Source: Norana najaformis
Taxonomy: Eukaryota > Annelida > Clitellata > Crassiclitellata > Hormogastridae
DNA: 64,000 nt
Assembly (NCBI GenBank): GCA_964023275.1
Contig: OZ029913.1
Coordinates: 39,434,757-39,498,756 of the forward strand
Reading direction: 5' to 3'
The first letter of the stretch is position 1. Each line of letters opens with the position of its first letter. A program made the translations under genes and the position numbers. The notes under the pieces were generated by a model. The model had not been told where the DNA came from and made no database searches. It worked only from the letters and a program-made list of their open reading frames with translations. Below are positions 12,401 through 26,100 of the stretch, piece by piece.

Positions 12401-15400
12401 AATGAAGAAAGAACAAGGATTTACTTGTTAAAATAATGATGATAGTTCTGAGATAGCCACGGTGCACGAGATAGCCACAATGGGTGTACAAACGCCAACC
12501 AGCATCACCTAAGTAGCTACTGGCACTGTATAAACACTACAAATAACGAGTAAACAGTAAATAGTCACAAACCGCCGACTGTCAGGGTCTGCTTCTGTCT
12601 TTGGTTCTTTTGGGTGTAGGACGCACTTGCCGCTGTCGATGCCAACTTTTACATCAAGTTCAAAGTCGACGCTCGGCTCCATTGGCATCTTGGTACTTGC
12701 AGAGCTGATCGATGGTGCCATAGTGGCGCCAGGGCTCGGTGGTACCTTCTGCCGCTGAGTTTCCTCAGGAGTGTTGCAGAGCGGAGGAGTCACAGTGGAA
12801 ATGTTCGTTCTGAAATTGTTGTTCAAAATATCTAACATCAGATTCTAATTTATTCTAATCTAATAAGTAGATCACAAATTATCTAATCTAATCTCATGAA
12901 TACTAAAGTGCAAAATATATATATAATATCATAATTTCATCTAATGTAACTACTGGATTTATTTTTCAATTTAATCTAAGAATTTCTAAAAGTATGAAAA
13001 TTATATAATTTTATAATCAAATCTAATGATTTATAAAAGCAAGAAAAATATATAACACCATAATCTAATATAATCTAATCATTAGATTTTTAATTATCTG
13101 ATCTAGTCTAATGACTTCTATGGTGCTGTTGTACTAATGCACAAAACACTAAATAATGATCGCTACAAATGAAACAGTAGACAAAAACCATAATCCATTG
13201 GAAAGGTCCAGTTTAAATCCAACAGGCCACGGAAAACCAAAACAGTTTAGACACTGATGATATAATGAAATTAGTTACAAATTTAGTTAGATAAAAAAAG
13301 AATTTTCCAAACATAACAAATAAGTACAAATGCATATAGAAAATGTTTAGTAGTGTGAAGCTCAGTTTACTTTGCAGTAGCTCGCCGAGGAGCGATGAAC
13401 TGCTGTTCCCCCAACTCAGAGTCTGAAGTGGAGTCGGATAGATCCTGTGTCCGGATAAGTGTGCGCTCGATAGAAACGGGAGTGTCGTTTGAGACATTTG
13501 GACTGCTTGGGGTCGAGTCCTCCTCAGGAAACCCAAATGCGTCTGCAGGGAAGTTGAACCTCTGGCCTGGATGCGAAGAGCCTGGCAAGAAGACTTCAGG
13601 CGTCCCAGTGGCACTGGGCAGTTCAGCGGTGTCGATGGAAACTGTCCTAGAATGCCCTGGAAAATGTCGAACACATGGTCCTGTATCACAGGATGTGTAC
13701 CGGGCCATAGGTGCCTTGCCATCCCTGCGTCGCAAGCCACGCATTGCAGTAACACCAGTAGAGTGTGAGCGCGAGTGTTGCGGCTTGCTTCCAAGTCCGA
13801 GCTTGTCTTTGATCGCCGATGCCTTGACGCTCTGACGCTTGAGCTTCTTCATGATGTCCTGTCGGAAATCATGAAACAGTGCTGCCTGGAGTTCATGCAG
13901 CTTCCGCTCCTCCTCCTCGATTGTGTTCTTGCTCGCTCGCAGTTGGTGCAGGTCCTGCACGAGCTTGGCCTGCTCGTTCATCTCCTTCTCGATGAGGCGT
14001 GCCCGCGTCTTCGAGTCCAGACTGCTGTCGTAGACAAAATCGGGAAGACCCTCAACGACCAAGCTCTGTTTGCGCGATGGCGGTTCCACCTTCACGGATG
14101 GCAGTTGGTCCTCCGTTGGCCCATCAGCATCGTCGTCAAACTGGTCCCCTGCCAAAGTGGTCAGTGTGCTACCAATTGCTGACAGACGCTTGCCAATATT
14201 CGTATCAAGGTGAATGTCGATTCCTCGCATTTGCCAGAGGATGTTGAGGATCCATTTGGCATTGCTGTGTGGCTCGTTTGACCGTGGCGCATTCAGCGTT
14301 CGAGAACAGACCTCGTAGGTTCCATGAGGTACAACAAGGGCATTCATGACAACTTCGAGCGACTTGTCCGGCTTCCAGTCATCCCAGGAAACTTGGAAGT
14401 CGTCAGCAAATCTCAGGCAAAAGCCTGGAAATGTAAAACACAGAAGAGATATTTACTGCATTACAAATATGCAGATTGATACCATGTGCAATATTATAAT
14501 AGTGCTTCAAACATTACATTAGATTAGATTAAATATTAGGTTTGCAAGCCAAGCTAGCCACTATGGTCCAGAATGTGAAGGACAGCTTCTGTGGATAAAT
14601 GACACAAACAAAAAGCAAGAATAAAACAAACAGAGAATAATTAAAGTCTCCCATTTCCCATAGTTTTTCTATTCTATTCTATGTTAATGACTTCTATAGC
14701 GCCATCATAACGCCCAAAGCATCGATCGATGGTCGCTTCAAGTGAAATCGTAATCAAACGCCATAATCCACAGGAGAAGCCATATCGAATTCCAGAAGGT
14801 CAGAGAAACCAGAAATTATGTTACGGTGGGTAAGCAAGTTGAAAACAAATGAGTCTTAAGTTTAGACCTCAATGACGTCAAAGAATTGATGTAATGAACT
14901 GAGCTGGGCAGCGAACTCCGAAGCTTTGGATGAACACCCAAGAATGTCTAAGAACTCAACACTGTTCTGGTGCTAGACTCACAAGACACACAAGACTCAC
15001 AGCGTCCAGTGACTGAGTCCAATATTTAATGGCATGAGGGGTGTTGGTTGATTTAAATGTATTACTTTACGAACTAAAAAAACAGATTTAAACTGGATTC
15101 TTAGCTCAGTGGGTAGCCAGTCTAATGAATGCACTATTGGCTTAATATGCTGATATTTATGGGTCTTTGTCAGAGTTTGCAAGAGTTTTGAACCATTTCT
15201 AGTTTCTACAGATCTCCCTTGGTGAAGCCAATAAGAAGTGACTTGCAGTAGTCAAGTCTGCTAGAAACCAATGCATTAGCTAGTGAGATCAAGACAGCAT
15301 GAGGCAAAAGAGATCTGATTCTACAAGTATCTCATATGTAAAATTGAGCTGATCTGCCTACGGCCCAAACAGGGTAAGAAAATGACATGGTGGAATCAAA

Positions 15401-17083
15401 CACCACGTCCACTCTGTGCGCAAATTTAGTATGGTTAACAAGTAAGCCTCCCAACTGAACAGATGTAATGCAATCAAACTGTTGTTGGCTTGTGCCTAAG
15501 AGAAAGAATTTGATTTTTGAAGGACTCAGAAGAAGTTTATTACTAGCCATCCAAGACTGAACATCATCGAAATCATAAGCAAGTACACCACACCCTCACT
15601 GTAACGTGGGATTTGGAATCCATGTCAAGTACTGTGTTATAGCCAGGGCCATGTTAAAACTTAAAAGGTATTTTGTAACCAAAATTTCATTACATGTCTA
15701 TGTAGCTGTGTAGTTGCAGGCTATGTTGGGTTTATGAAAGCATTAGAATGCAGTACTGCCACGAAAAACCAGTTCTCTAACTACATGTACTCATCACGGG
15801 CATCATTCGACTTGTAAAGGTGGCCAGAAAATTACGCTTAGTTCGCAACTGCGTTTTGGAATGAAGGCTGCCAATTATGGAAAAACTGTGTTTAATTCAA
15901 AACTGTGTTTTGAAATGTCTGAATAAATTCAATTAAATGCTCTGTATTCTGTTGTTTTTTTTGATTTTCTGCTGTTAAGCACCATAAACTTCTGGCTACA
16001 CATATGGAATGCTGCCCATAAATTTATGTGGCATAATTATTTTAGATCAATAACATAAACAAACAACACCTTAAAATGAGCTTCTATTTGAAGCAAAACA
16101 AACCAAAATACTGAAACTTACAGATATTTAATTCACACAGATAAATTCGTCTAGATTTTCTTTAAAAAATCAGTGAGTTGCGTTTATTTTTTGCTGCTGT
16201 GCTGCTTCCACTTTGAAGGGATCATAACGGTGCTCTGGTAGTTAATCAGAATAGATCACATTCGAACAGTACAAGCAATCAGTTACTTACCAGTGAATTT
16301 TCCCTTGCTGACCAGGGACCCGTATGAACAGGCCGAGATCTGTGTGCTTTCGAGGGTCAACACAAGAGCCGCTCCAGGCTCATCAATCTTCTGAGTGCTC
16401 GTCAGACTCTGAGAAAACCAGTGAAACGTCATTCAACAACCCATTAATAGATTAACAGAGTCAAATTAAAAGGCTTCCTCTGTAATGTAATTCAACTGAA
16501 CTATATGTATTCGGAATTACACTCATGTTACGAAAGACATATATATTGGAAGGACATTCGTACGCTGAATGACAAGCAAATAAGCGAAAGAACAGTGTAA
16601 TATGCAGAGCATGCGATTGACACTTGCTACATTTCTCCTGTGCCTCAGATTTACTAACCTTGTATGTGTAATAAGTGCAATAAATAAATAAACATGAATA
16701 ATAAACATGAGCAATCAAACATTCGGCAAACCTGTGTGAAGGGGTTCATTGGCAAGCACATTCCAAGGTCATCCACAGTCAGCTGGAGGAATAGAGTCCC
16801 AAGGGCTGGAACCGCCGTCTGGGTCAGGTTAGTCAGTGGCAGCTTGACCAGGACCTGTTCAGTGGCCATCTGAACCTCCTTGTTCAGGGCCATCCGCTGT
16901 TCATTCCAGTATTCGTAGGCATTCTTGTAGTTCAGCCAGACAAGAACAGCTGTCATGAACCAGAGAATAAACACTTGAAACATGGGTAACAATGAACACT
17001 AGATCACTAGATGTCACCTAGTGTACAAACTGTTTATCTGTGTGTACAAATGCATGTACAAAGAAAACATTTTCTTCTTCTTC

Positions 17084-17120
<37 letters not shown>

Positions 17121-20100
17121 CCATCATCATCACTATGATCATCATGAAAGTAATTATCTAATCTAATCTAATCATTAGATTATTAATTCCAGTGTGATGC
17201 CGTTTATGCACGGTCATCAGGAGCCAGTCACCAGACCGTGTGTTAACAAAACATGGGTTAAGAGGTTGAAATGCCAAAATAGTGTATGATTTATGTAAGC
17301 TTGAGCATGGCTAGAGAGCTCAAAGACATAGGCTGTCTGATGTGAAGGCACTTGCACTGCAGCTTGCTACCAGACGATTTTGTCCAATTACTTTGAAAAG
17401 GTATACCGCTGTCATGTTATGGTCAAAGGTGTTCGGGATTTAATACCAGACAATCTATGTTTATGGCTAAGTTAACACAGACTGTTTCCATACATTATTT
17501 TAACGGTGAAGTAAGCTCATCCCTGGGGCACAGCTGGGCTGCTGGACTTGGAGAGGACAGACAGGTGCAGCTATATTAAGTTCACTTATTTTGGAACTGA
17601 ACTGCCTCTGCAGGGCTAAAAGGCAGCTTTAGCCATCAACTGATACCGCCTACTGAGACACCTGTTACAAGCGATACATGTTGTCTAATATAATAATAAT
17701 AATAATAATAAGACAATTTATATAGCGCCAAAGCACAGCCAAGGCCGAAGAAAAGGGCACTGTACAAGGGTTCAAAAATCAACTGCAGTCATAAGATATC
17801 CTAAAATGATGTGTCTTGAGTCGTGACTTGAATGTGTCCAGCGATGGGCATTTGTCACATTCTCAGGAAGACTGTTCCACGCAGTGGGTCCGGCGACAGT
17901 GAAGGAACGTTCCCCGAACTTCGTGGAAGAACGCGGGACATGCAGTTGATTCCTCAATGAGGACCATAGCTGATATGTGTTCTGGTTGTCGGCTGCTCAA
18001 ATACAGAAGTCGGATATATAGTCTGGTAGAAGACCATTAAGAGCCTTGTATGTAATTAGGCACAGTTTGTAGGTGATCCACTGAGGAATATGCAACCAGT
18101 GCAGGTTGTCGCGCAGCAGATCAGTGACGTGATTGAATGGTGTCCAACCATAGATGAGGCGGGCAGCAGAGTTTAGCATTGACTGTATCCGCTCTAGTTG
18201 ACAAGTCGGCAGACCTGCCAGCAGGCTATTGCAGTAATCAACCCTGGAGATGATGAAACTGTTGACCAGAGTGACAGCGGTTGAGGTGGGAATGAATCTG
18301 CAGATCGATTTAATGCGACGCAACTGATAGAAGCAACCTCGTACAAGTTGATTCACATGGGCCGACATGGTCATGCAGCTGTCAAACCGGACCCCAAGGT
18401 TGCGAACGGTGTCAGCTGGTTGAACTTCGGAATGACGAGACTGAATATTAGCTGGTGCAGTGTGTGCTGATAGTACCACATACTAACACACCTCGTAAGC
18501 TAAACAGGCATCGGCGGGAGCCATAATGTAATTGCACGCTAAGTGGATTTGCATGTAAATGGATCATGCATAAACAGGACTGCACTGTCTCTAATAAAGA
18601 AGCCATGGAAGTCAGTAAATTGTATAAGATGCCACTTACCTTTGTCAAATGCAGCAGGCAACACAAAAATTATTGGTCGCTTTAGAGCAATGAGTAGCGC
18701 TTCTTGATCCTTTGACACTCCTGGGATCATCTCATCCTGGTTAGAAAAACCAGAGTTAACAATACAGTGTACATGAAATGCCTCAGAGATGTTATATAGA
18801 TAACCAGATCTAGATACATACCTATGTGTAAACTGTAGTGTAGCACTTATACATACCCTCAGAATTTTAGAATCCACACACGAGTGTAATGTAATGTATC
18901 TGAGCAAGCCATTGGTGCCTTATATGATCGTCTCTTCTCAAGGGTATTCATACATACTAGCAACCTATAACAGAAGCTCTGTGGCCTTTCTTTGCCTCTA
19001 TTCCACAAGAATCTGAAACCCAATCTGTTCAACCATGGTTCTGTGGGTTCAGGCTGGGAGTGCTTCTGTGGGGTTTATCTTGAAGAGATGCTCCACAAAT
19101 TTGCAGTTACAATTACAACAGAATTACAACACATTATAAAAACCTCTTTATGATAAGCTGCTTAATGCAGCCCAGAGGTAGCGTTAAGAGGATGGTCTGG
19201 TGCATAAAACACATAAAAGCACATACCTGAAGCGCATTTCGGAGTGTGATCCTTGTCTGAAAAGATGCTAGGTGCTGAAATTCCGACTCGGCCTCCTCAA
19301 ACATTGGGTTTTTGATGATGGTTCCTAGAGCCAGGTTCAGATCGACCTGGGCCTTGATGAAGACCTTCAGTGCTGCACCCTTTGGAACGCTCTCAGGAAT
19401 CGTGTTCAGCTTTTCCGCTTCATCCTTGGCCTTGCTCCGATTAGCTCGTTGAATCCGGTTCGACAGTTCGAGCTCGATCACGCTTGTCTCCAGCCGGACT
19501 GCATTCATTGTTGGGGTTGTGGCGGTTATCTGAATCCCCTGTTATGGAAACACAAGTAATCATAATATTCAGCAGTACTGTTTGTATCAATCAACGGCAG
19601 CTCTTACAGAAGACACTACCCGGGAGGACCACTGTTTGATATTGTCTTGGATATCTCTAGGTGTATTTGCACTTACTGCAAAAGAATCCTTTGACCTTGG
19701 AACCACACTTCTCAGCCTGGCCTGAATTACAAATACATTAGTCACCTTACCATAATATCTACCTTTACAATCTACATGATTTAACCATATGTATTTTATT
19801 TTATTATATGTTAATTTATTATTTTATAATATATTTTATTTTATATATTTTAACCAGTATGAATGTGGACTACAGATGCAAATAGGCAGAGCCAAATCTG
19901 TTTCCAACCTTAAGTCGGAAGAGGAAAGAATAGAGAAGCGGCTTTGAAAGTCGTTCTGGATGCGACGACATGTCCTCACCCCACAGAGGAACTGGCTGGT
20001 CAACCCCCGACACTTTCTGCACCACCTCATTCACCTCCTGAAACAAAAACATTTGTCTCTCATACAGCATTATTACTATACAGTAAAACTTCATTATAAC

Positions 20101-23100
20101 GGACCTGGTTAAAACAGACTTTCGGATAATACAGACTTTTTTAGCCCCAGCCAAATTCCCATCTCTCGCCGTGTAAACTGATACAGTTACAATGGACTTG
20201 GTTATAACTGACTTTTGTTTAATATGGACCAATTATCAGGTCCATTGGCTGGGTATTGCCTCAGTTTATTACGGAATGCAATCGGCGCGAGGACACAGGG
20301 CTGCTTGATCTTTGCTGCCTGTGATGTAGCGTATCACGCCAGTTAGCACTTGACGTGATATATACAAACTTTACACGTATGCCGACCAGCACGGTGCCGA
20401 GTTACATCATCAGGCTGACAAGAGACTGCCAGATTGTTTCACAGGTGTTGGCATAACTTTGACAGACCAGCTCAGCAGATAATCAGGTGGTCTAATATTC
20501 TAACAACAGTATTTCGGTTGTTCGACACAGTCAGCATGAAACAAAGGACTCGTCGTCTCCTAAACCCCACCACTGTGTCAAAGAAGCATGGGAATGTTGA
20601 GACGTGACCAGCGCAAGACAAAGAACGCCCCATCACCTATACCTACACTGTCTCACAGGGGCTTGCACCGGCCACATCTCAACGTGCACTGCGAAAATCC
20701 ATACCCCACTTCAACACCCTGTGCACGCCCTTGGTGTCAGGAGGGTCAGGTACATCAGCATTACAGAGAGTACGGCGTTACCTATACACTCGGGAGGACA
20801 GCAACACCGCACAACAGCATGCCCTCAGCAATGAAACATTTTTGACTGCCAGTCAACGTCGGATGCGACAGACGAGTATGAAGGACTTCTTCTGAGGAGT
20901 TTAACATTAGCTTATAAATAAAAGCTAATAAAGAAATAAATTGGTTTCACTGGTACTGTCATTGTCCGATGTGCGTATAGTAGGCCTGTGCATAACGCAT
21001 GGTACAGACTGGTGGGTTTGGTTACAAAGGACCTCGGATATAAATATCGGAAGTTTACGACTGGTCCGCAGAAGTTCATTATAACGATTTTACTGTAATT
21101 ACTATTGCTACAATTTTAGTTACCATTATCATTAGTAGTAGTATTAGCAGCAGATGCAGCAGCAGTAACCTGAGGCACTTTATACATGCCCTGAATGATG
21201 TGTTAATATTCAGTCTTGAAAACACATCAACAGTTCCCATGCTCTATACCGGCTCCACTCTCCCTCCCTACACAGCAAGCAACTGTCTGAATTCTGTACC
21301 TTCATTCAGATTTCACGAGGATAAGTACATGATATTAAAAGTTCATCAAAAGAAAATGGGTTCTAGATGCGATTCCCTATACCTTCATGAAGACCTTTTG
21401 GACAAAGACAAGATGGTTGAGCAGGTCGGTTGTCAGAATGTGTTCAAAAGCTCCCACATCAGCCACAGCTTTGAGGTAGCTGCCCTCAAGCAAGGTCAAA
21501 CCTTCAGCAAGGCTGTTCTGACCTGGATCAGGCTCAGCGAACAAGTCGTGCTGTCTGTACTCGGCAAAGATGTGTATTGGGGGCAGGTCAATACTGGCAG
21601 ATGATGGTAAACTGGATGGCACATTCAGCTACAAAATAAATAAATAAATAATTAAGTAAACAACTGGTGGTGGTATGATGGTTGGAAGCATTTGACTGAA
21701 GTGTAGCTGTAGGAATTGATTATAAATACTCAAGTTTACTTACAAAAGTTTTTATAAATTGCTGAAAACTATTTATTACCTATGGTTGCTCTACAACAAA
21801 CGCTGTTGGTTTTTACTCAAACTGCACATAAAGTTCGATTTTTGAAGTGTTATATTGCATCATTTGATTGTGCCTTTTACTGTCATCATGCTTTCTTTTT
21901 TACTGCTTTGTATGTGCTGCTGTGTGTAAAATGTGGGCATTTGCTCCACTATAAAAGGTTGCTTACTTACTCACAAACACCTTGTGCCACAGCAGTGCAC
22001 TTTCGACCATAGCATCATCAGTTTTATTTTTATATGCTTTATTTATTTATCTATCCCAGAAAAGTCACAGTGAAAACAACATAAATAGATCCAACAGAAA
22101 TCAGATGGCAGACCAAATGAAGCCCTATGTCCTGTTGAACTAGGATGAAAAAGTCAAAATACCAGTAAGTATAGATTTCAAAACATAAAAGCTCCCAAAT
22201 AGATGGCAGCACTTTGAGCACGTTCAAAGAACACAGAAAGTCCATGCAGACATTTATATTCCTTTTACTGATGTAATAACATAGAAATATCTATGCAGAT
22301 ATTACATTCCATAATTTATATTACATTACACAGAAATACCCATGCAAACATTTACATTCCATATCCATGCAGACATTACATTCCTACAAAGAAATATCCG
22401 TGCAGACGCTGACATTAGACAGTGCAGCCACTGATCTTCAATATGTCCAAAACAGAACAAACACCAACAGACAACCTACTATGCTCCTACCTAAGATTTC
22501 ACAATATCTTCATGCTCATTCTTTGGCAAATTCAAACTACAAGACACGTCTGATGAGATTAACAAAACTGAAAGCAAGCAAAGTATTTCTAAACCAACAG
22601 AGACGATGATGCATTTTAAACTGCAGACAGTGTGCATTTTTTTCCAGTTTGTGAGGCCATGTTGGGACATTTACCTTTGGTAGACACACCTTTCATGACG
22701 ATTTGTGTGAATATTGTGGAACCTATTGAACCCAGACCATGCAGAGGAAATAGGTATATCCTTACTGTTATATTGACACCAGTACAAGATACCTAGAGGT
22801 TTTTCCATTGAAAGTGATTGGCACAGAAGAAGTGGAAAAGGCTTTATCTGAGGTATACTGTCACATGACTTCAAAGAATACATTTTGACACAAGTAGTCA
22901 GTTCACTTCTGATTAAATGGCTGAAGTCAACAAACTTTTGTTGATTAGACATACGTTAACAAGTCTGTATCATGTGATGGGGAATGGATGTGTCAAGCAC
23001 CTAAATGGTATGATCAAAATGATGGCATGGAAGTTAATTTCTTAGCAATCAAAAGTGTGGACCAGTCCTTGGATCCTTTGTTATTTGCCGTAAGAGAAAA

Positions 23101-26100
23101 AGTACATGAAAGTCATGAGATCGTGCCATTTGAGCTGATGTTTGGCAGAAATGTGAGAGGTCCAATTGGGATTTTGACTGAATGGCAGACTAGGGACGAG
23201 ATGGAGGAAGTATTGAGAGACACATATAGTTATGTACTACACTTCAAAGATTGAATCAAGGAAATGTGTGCATTAGCTCACAAGAAAATTGGGCAGATGT
23301 AGAGTAAGAATACAAAGTACTATAATCGCAAGGCCGATGCAGGAAGTTGGAAATAGGGGACAAGGAATTGCTGCTACTGCTGACTAAAACAAATAAGCTT
23401 ATGCTACAATGGCACCATATTATTCATCATACATTACATATGGCCCTTCAATGGGCCATATGTGGCATATGGGCCTATTACTGACATCTGTATCCTGTAA
23501 TCATATCTCCCAGTTTATCATGCACCACATCTAGCCCTTTCATGGGCCATAAGTGGTGCATGATAAATTGGGAGATATGATTACAGGATACAGATGTCAG
23601 TGGGAAAGGTTAAAACCCTTCACATTAGCACGTTAAAAAAGGATTTTAAAAGAGATGAGAATGGTTGAAATGTAGCCAAAGAAGAAGCAGTGTCTTCAGT
23701 GACTGTTGTAATGACAGATGGAGAGAATGGAGTTGAAGAAGTTTTGGAATTGTACAACCATGAGCAAAATAAAACATAAAAGGATGTGAAAGTAAATTCC
23801 AAGTTGAATAAAGAAAACAGGAAAGAGTTGGCAAAGTTGTTTGGAGGCATACAAGGATACAAGGACATGTTCTCAGATGTATCAGGAAAAAATGATTTGG
23901 TGGAACATACCAAATTGACTCAAGTTGAGCCTGTTAGGTCAAAGGCTTATCCTATACCTTATAACTGAAAAAGATAGATAGACAAGGAGATTGTGGTCAT
24001 GTTGAGGAATGGAATCATTGCGAGGTCTGAGTCAGCATACCCTGCATCACTGGTGGTTGTGCGTATGCCGTATGGATCTAACCGTCTGTGCTTCAGCTAC
24101 TAACTGTTGTATAAGATTACTGTTTTTGATAGTGAACCAATGATGGCAAATAAGGGTGTGTTTTACAAGCCGAGCAGAAGTAAAGTACACAGTAGGTTTG
24201 ATTTCTGTAAGGGTTATTGGCAAATACTGATGACAGAACAGTCTAAGGATTTAATTACTTTTATTCCATTTCAATATTATGCCGTTTAATGGTCTAGCGA
24301 GCTTTTCGGTTGCAGAACCTAGATTTCGGAACTCTGTCCCTGAATCTGTTTGTTCTGCTCAGTTGCTTATGTCCTTTCATTCACAACTTAAGATTTCACT
24401 TTTTAAAATTCCTTATCCACCATAGGCTGTCGCTCCAGTGGACTGACCTTCAGAATATTGACTTGACTGGGGCTTGGCTTTGCTGCCATCAGCTGATGCC
24501 TTATGCATTAGACATCAGAAGTTGTCAATTAGAAAAAAATTAATAATAATAGGTCAATATCAACAGCCTTGGCAGCCACAGAATATAATTGAACATAGAA
24601 CAATTTAATGTCAAATACAAAGCTTTGTTTGGATGCCTTTAAAACATTTTCATCAGATGGTACATGTATACACTCTGTAACTCATCACCCGCATGGCTTT
24701 ATGCAAGGTAAGTACAAAGAATCTGGCAAGGTTAGGTATAGTCAACATCAACAGCCCTGGCAACCAAAAGAAGTCATTATAGACCAGATAATATCATCAC
24801 AACGAGGTTCCAGTGAAGACACAACAATCTATGTGCTTGTATAAAATCTCAATGCTAAGTGCATCAGGCAATGCGTGCAACAGAAACCAATCAATTGGCA
24901 AATGCAACGAATCACGACTATGAAGCATTTTTTTATTGCAAAAATTACGTTGGCCAAGCACCAGTCACAATCACACTTACACTAGCTGAAGGTCGGCGAT
25001 CGAATCGCTTATAAGGAACAGTTGGTGATGGATAGTTAAAGCGTCTTGTCAAGACCTGACAATATCATGACTGACATGGTAAACAAGCCATATCTTTTGC
25101 AACTTACCTGTTAAACTGAAACCTTGTCTAAACAGAAGAACTTTTATAGCACCATTATAATAATTCATAACTCAAGGGTCACATCTAGTTAATTTATGTA
25201 TGCATCAATACAGAGAAGTAATCCAGATCTTGAAGGATTCTAAGGCTTAAGGACAAACACAGCAACAGCAATTTAACAACAGGAAAACCTCTCCTTATCT
25301 AACATATTCTAATGACTTCTACAGAGCCGCTACAATGTGCGAGGCATCAATTGACACTCACTTCAAGTGAAACCATGGTTGAAAATAAAGACTCTTTGGA
25401 TAAGTCAAGTAAAAATCCAAAAGGTCAGTAAATACAAAATGTCAGCCTGTGGGTAAGGAAGTCGAAACAGAACAGTTTTGCATTTCGACCAGAATGACAG
25501 TAAGGAAATGACAGAAATCACAGAAGTTCAAAGCTTTGGACCGGCCACCGAGAACACCCGAGAGCCCACCACTGTCCTGGTGCGAGGCACAACTGAGTCA
25601 AAGTATCTGCCGGTGAGAGTGCAGTATTTGTTGGTATGAGGAGTAACCAATGTGCAAATGTAGGTGAGCCGATTTAAATGCAATACCTTGTGAACTGCAA
25701 GACGGATTTTAAACTGATTCTCTCTCTTTCCTTACAGGTTACACAGCTTGGCAGTGAAGTGTGCATTTTACACGATGCCATAGGATTCGAACTCATGGAC
25801 AAACAGGTGAAAGCAAACCCATTACCAATAAGCCACTGTCGGTAAGTAACTAGTAGTTCATTGACTTTATAAATAATAGCCTCTGCACGTAGCTTTTAAG
25901 CAGCACTTAAGAAATATTTGAGTTTATGATTTTTACAATTTCCAAGAGTTCCGTTTCTAGAAAGCGAAAGGTTTGGAAACTTACTCTGGAACTGAAACTG
26001 AGTGAGTGAGTTGGTAAGTCAATCGTAAAGCGAGCCTTTGCTCCTGTGATGCCAGAACTAGTCACTTCTCCAATCTGCAAACATTTACTCAGAGCCTTGT

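Noticed and set aside
13395..13835. Long plus-strand frame opposite exon 40
   Set aside because: It is the antisense shadow of a conserved minus-strand exon and has no family likeness.
20588..20845. Two overlapping plus-strand frames as genes
   Set aside because: They are pieces of the broken Tigger/pogo transposase reading.
21782..22012. 76-codon plus-strand frame in intron 33
   Set aside because: Hydrophobic and cysteine-rich by chance; no splice or homology support.
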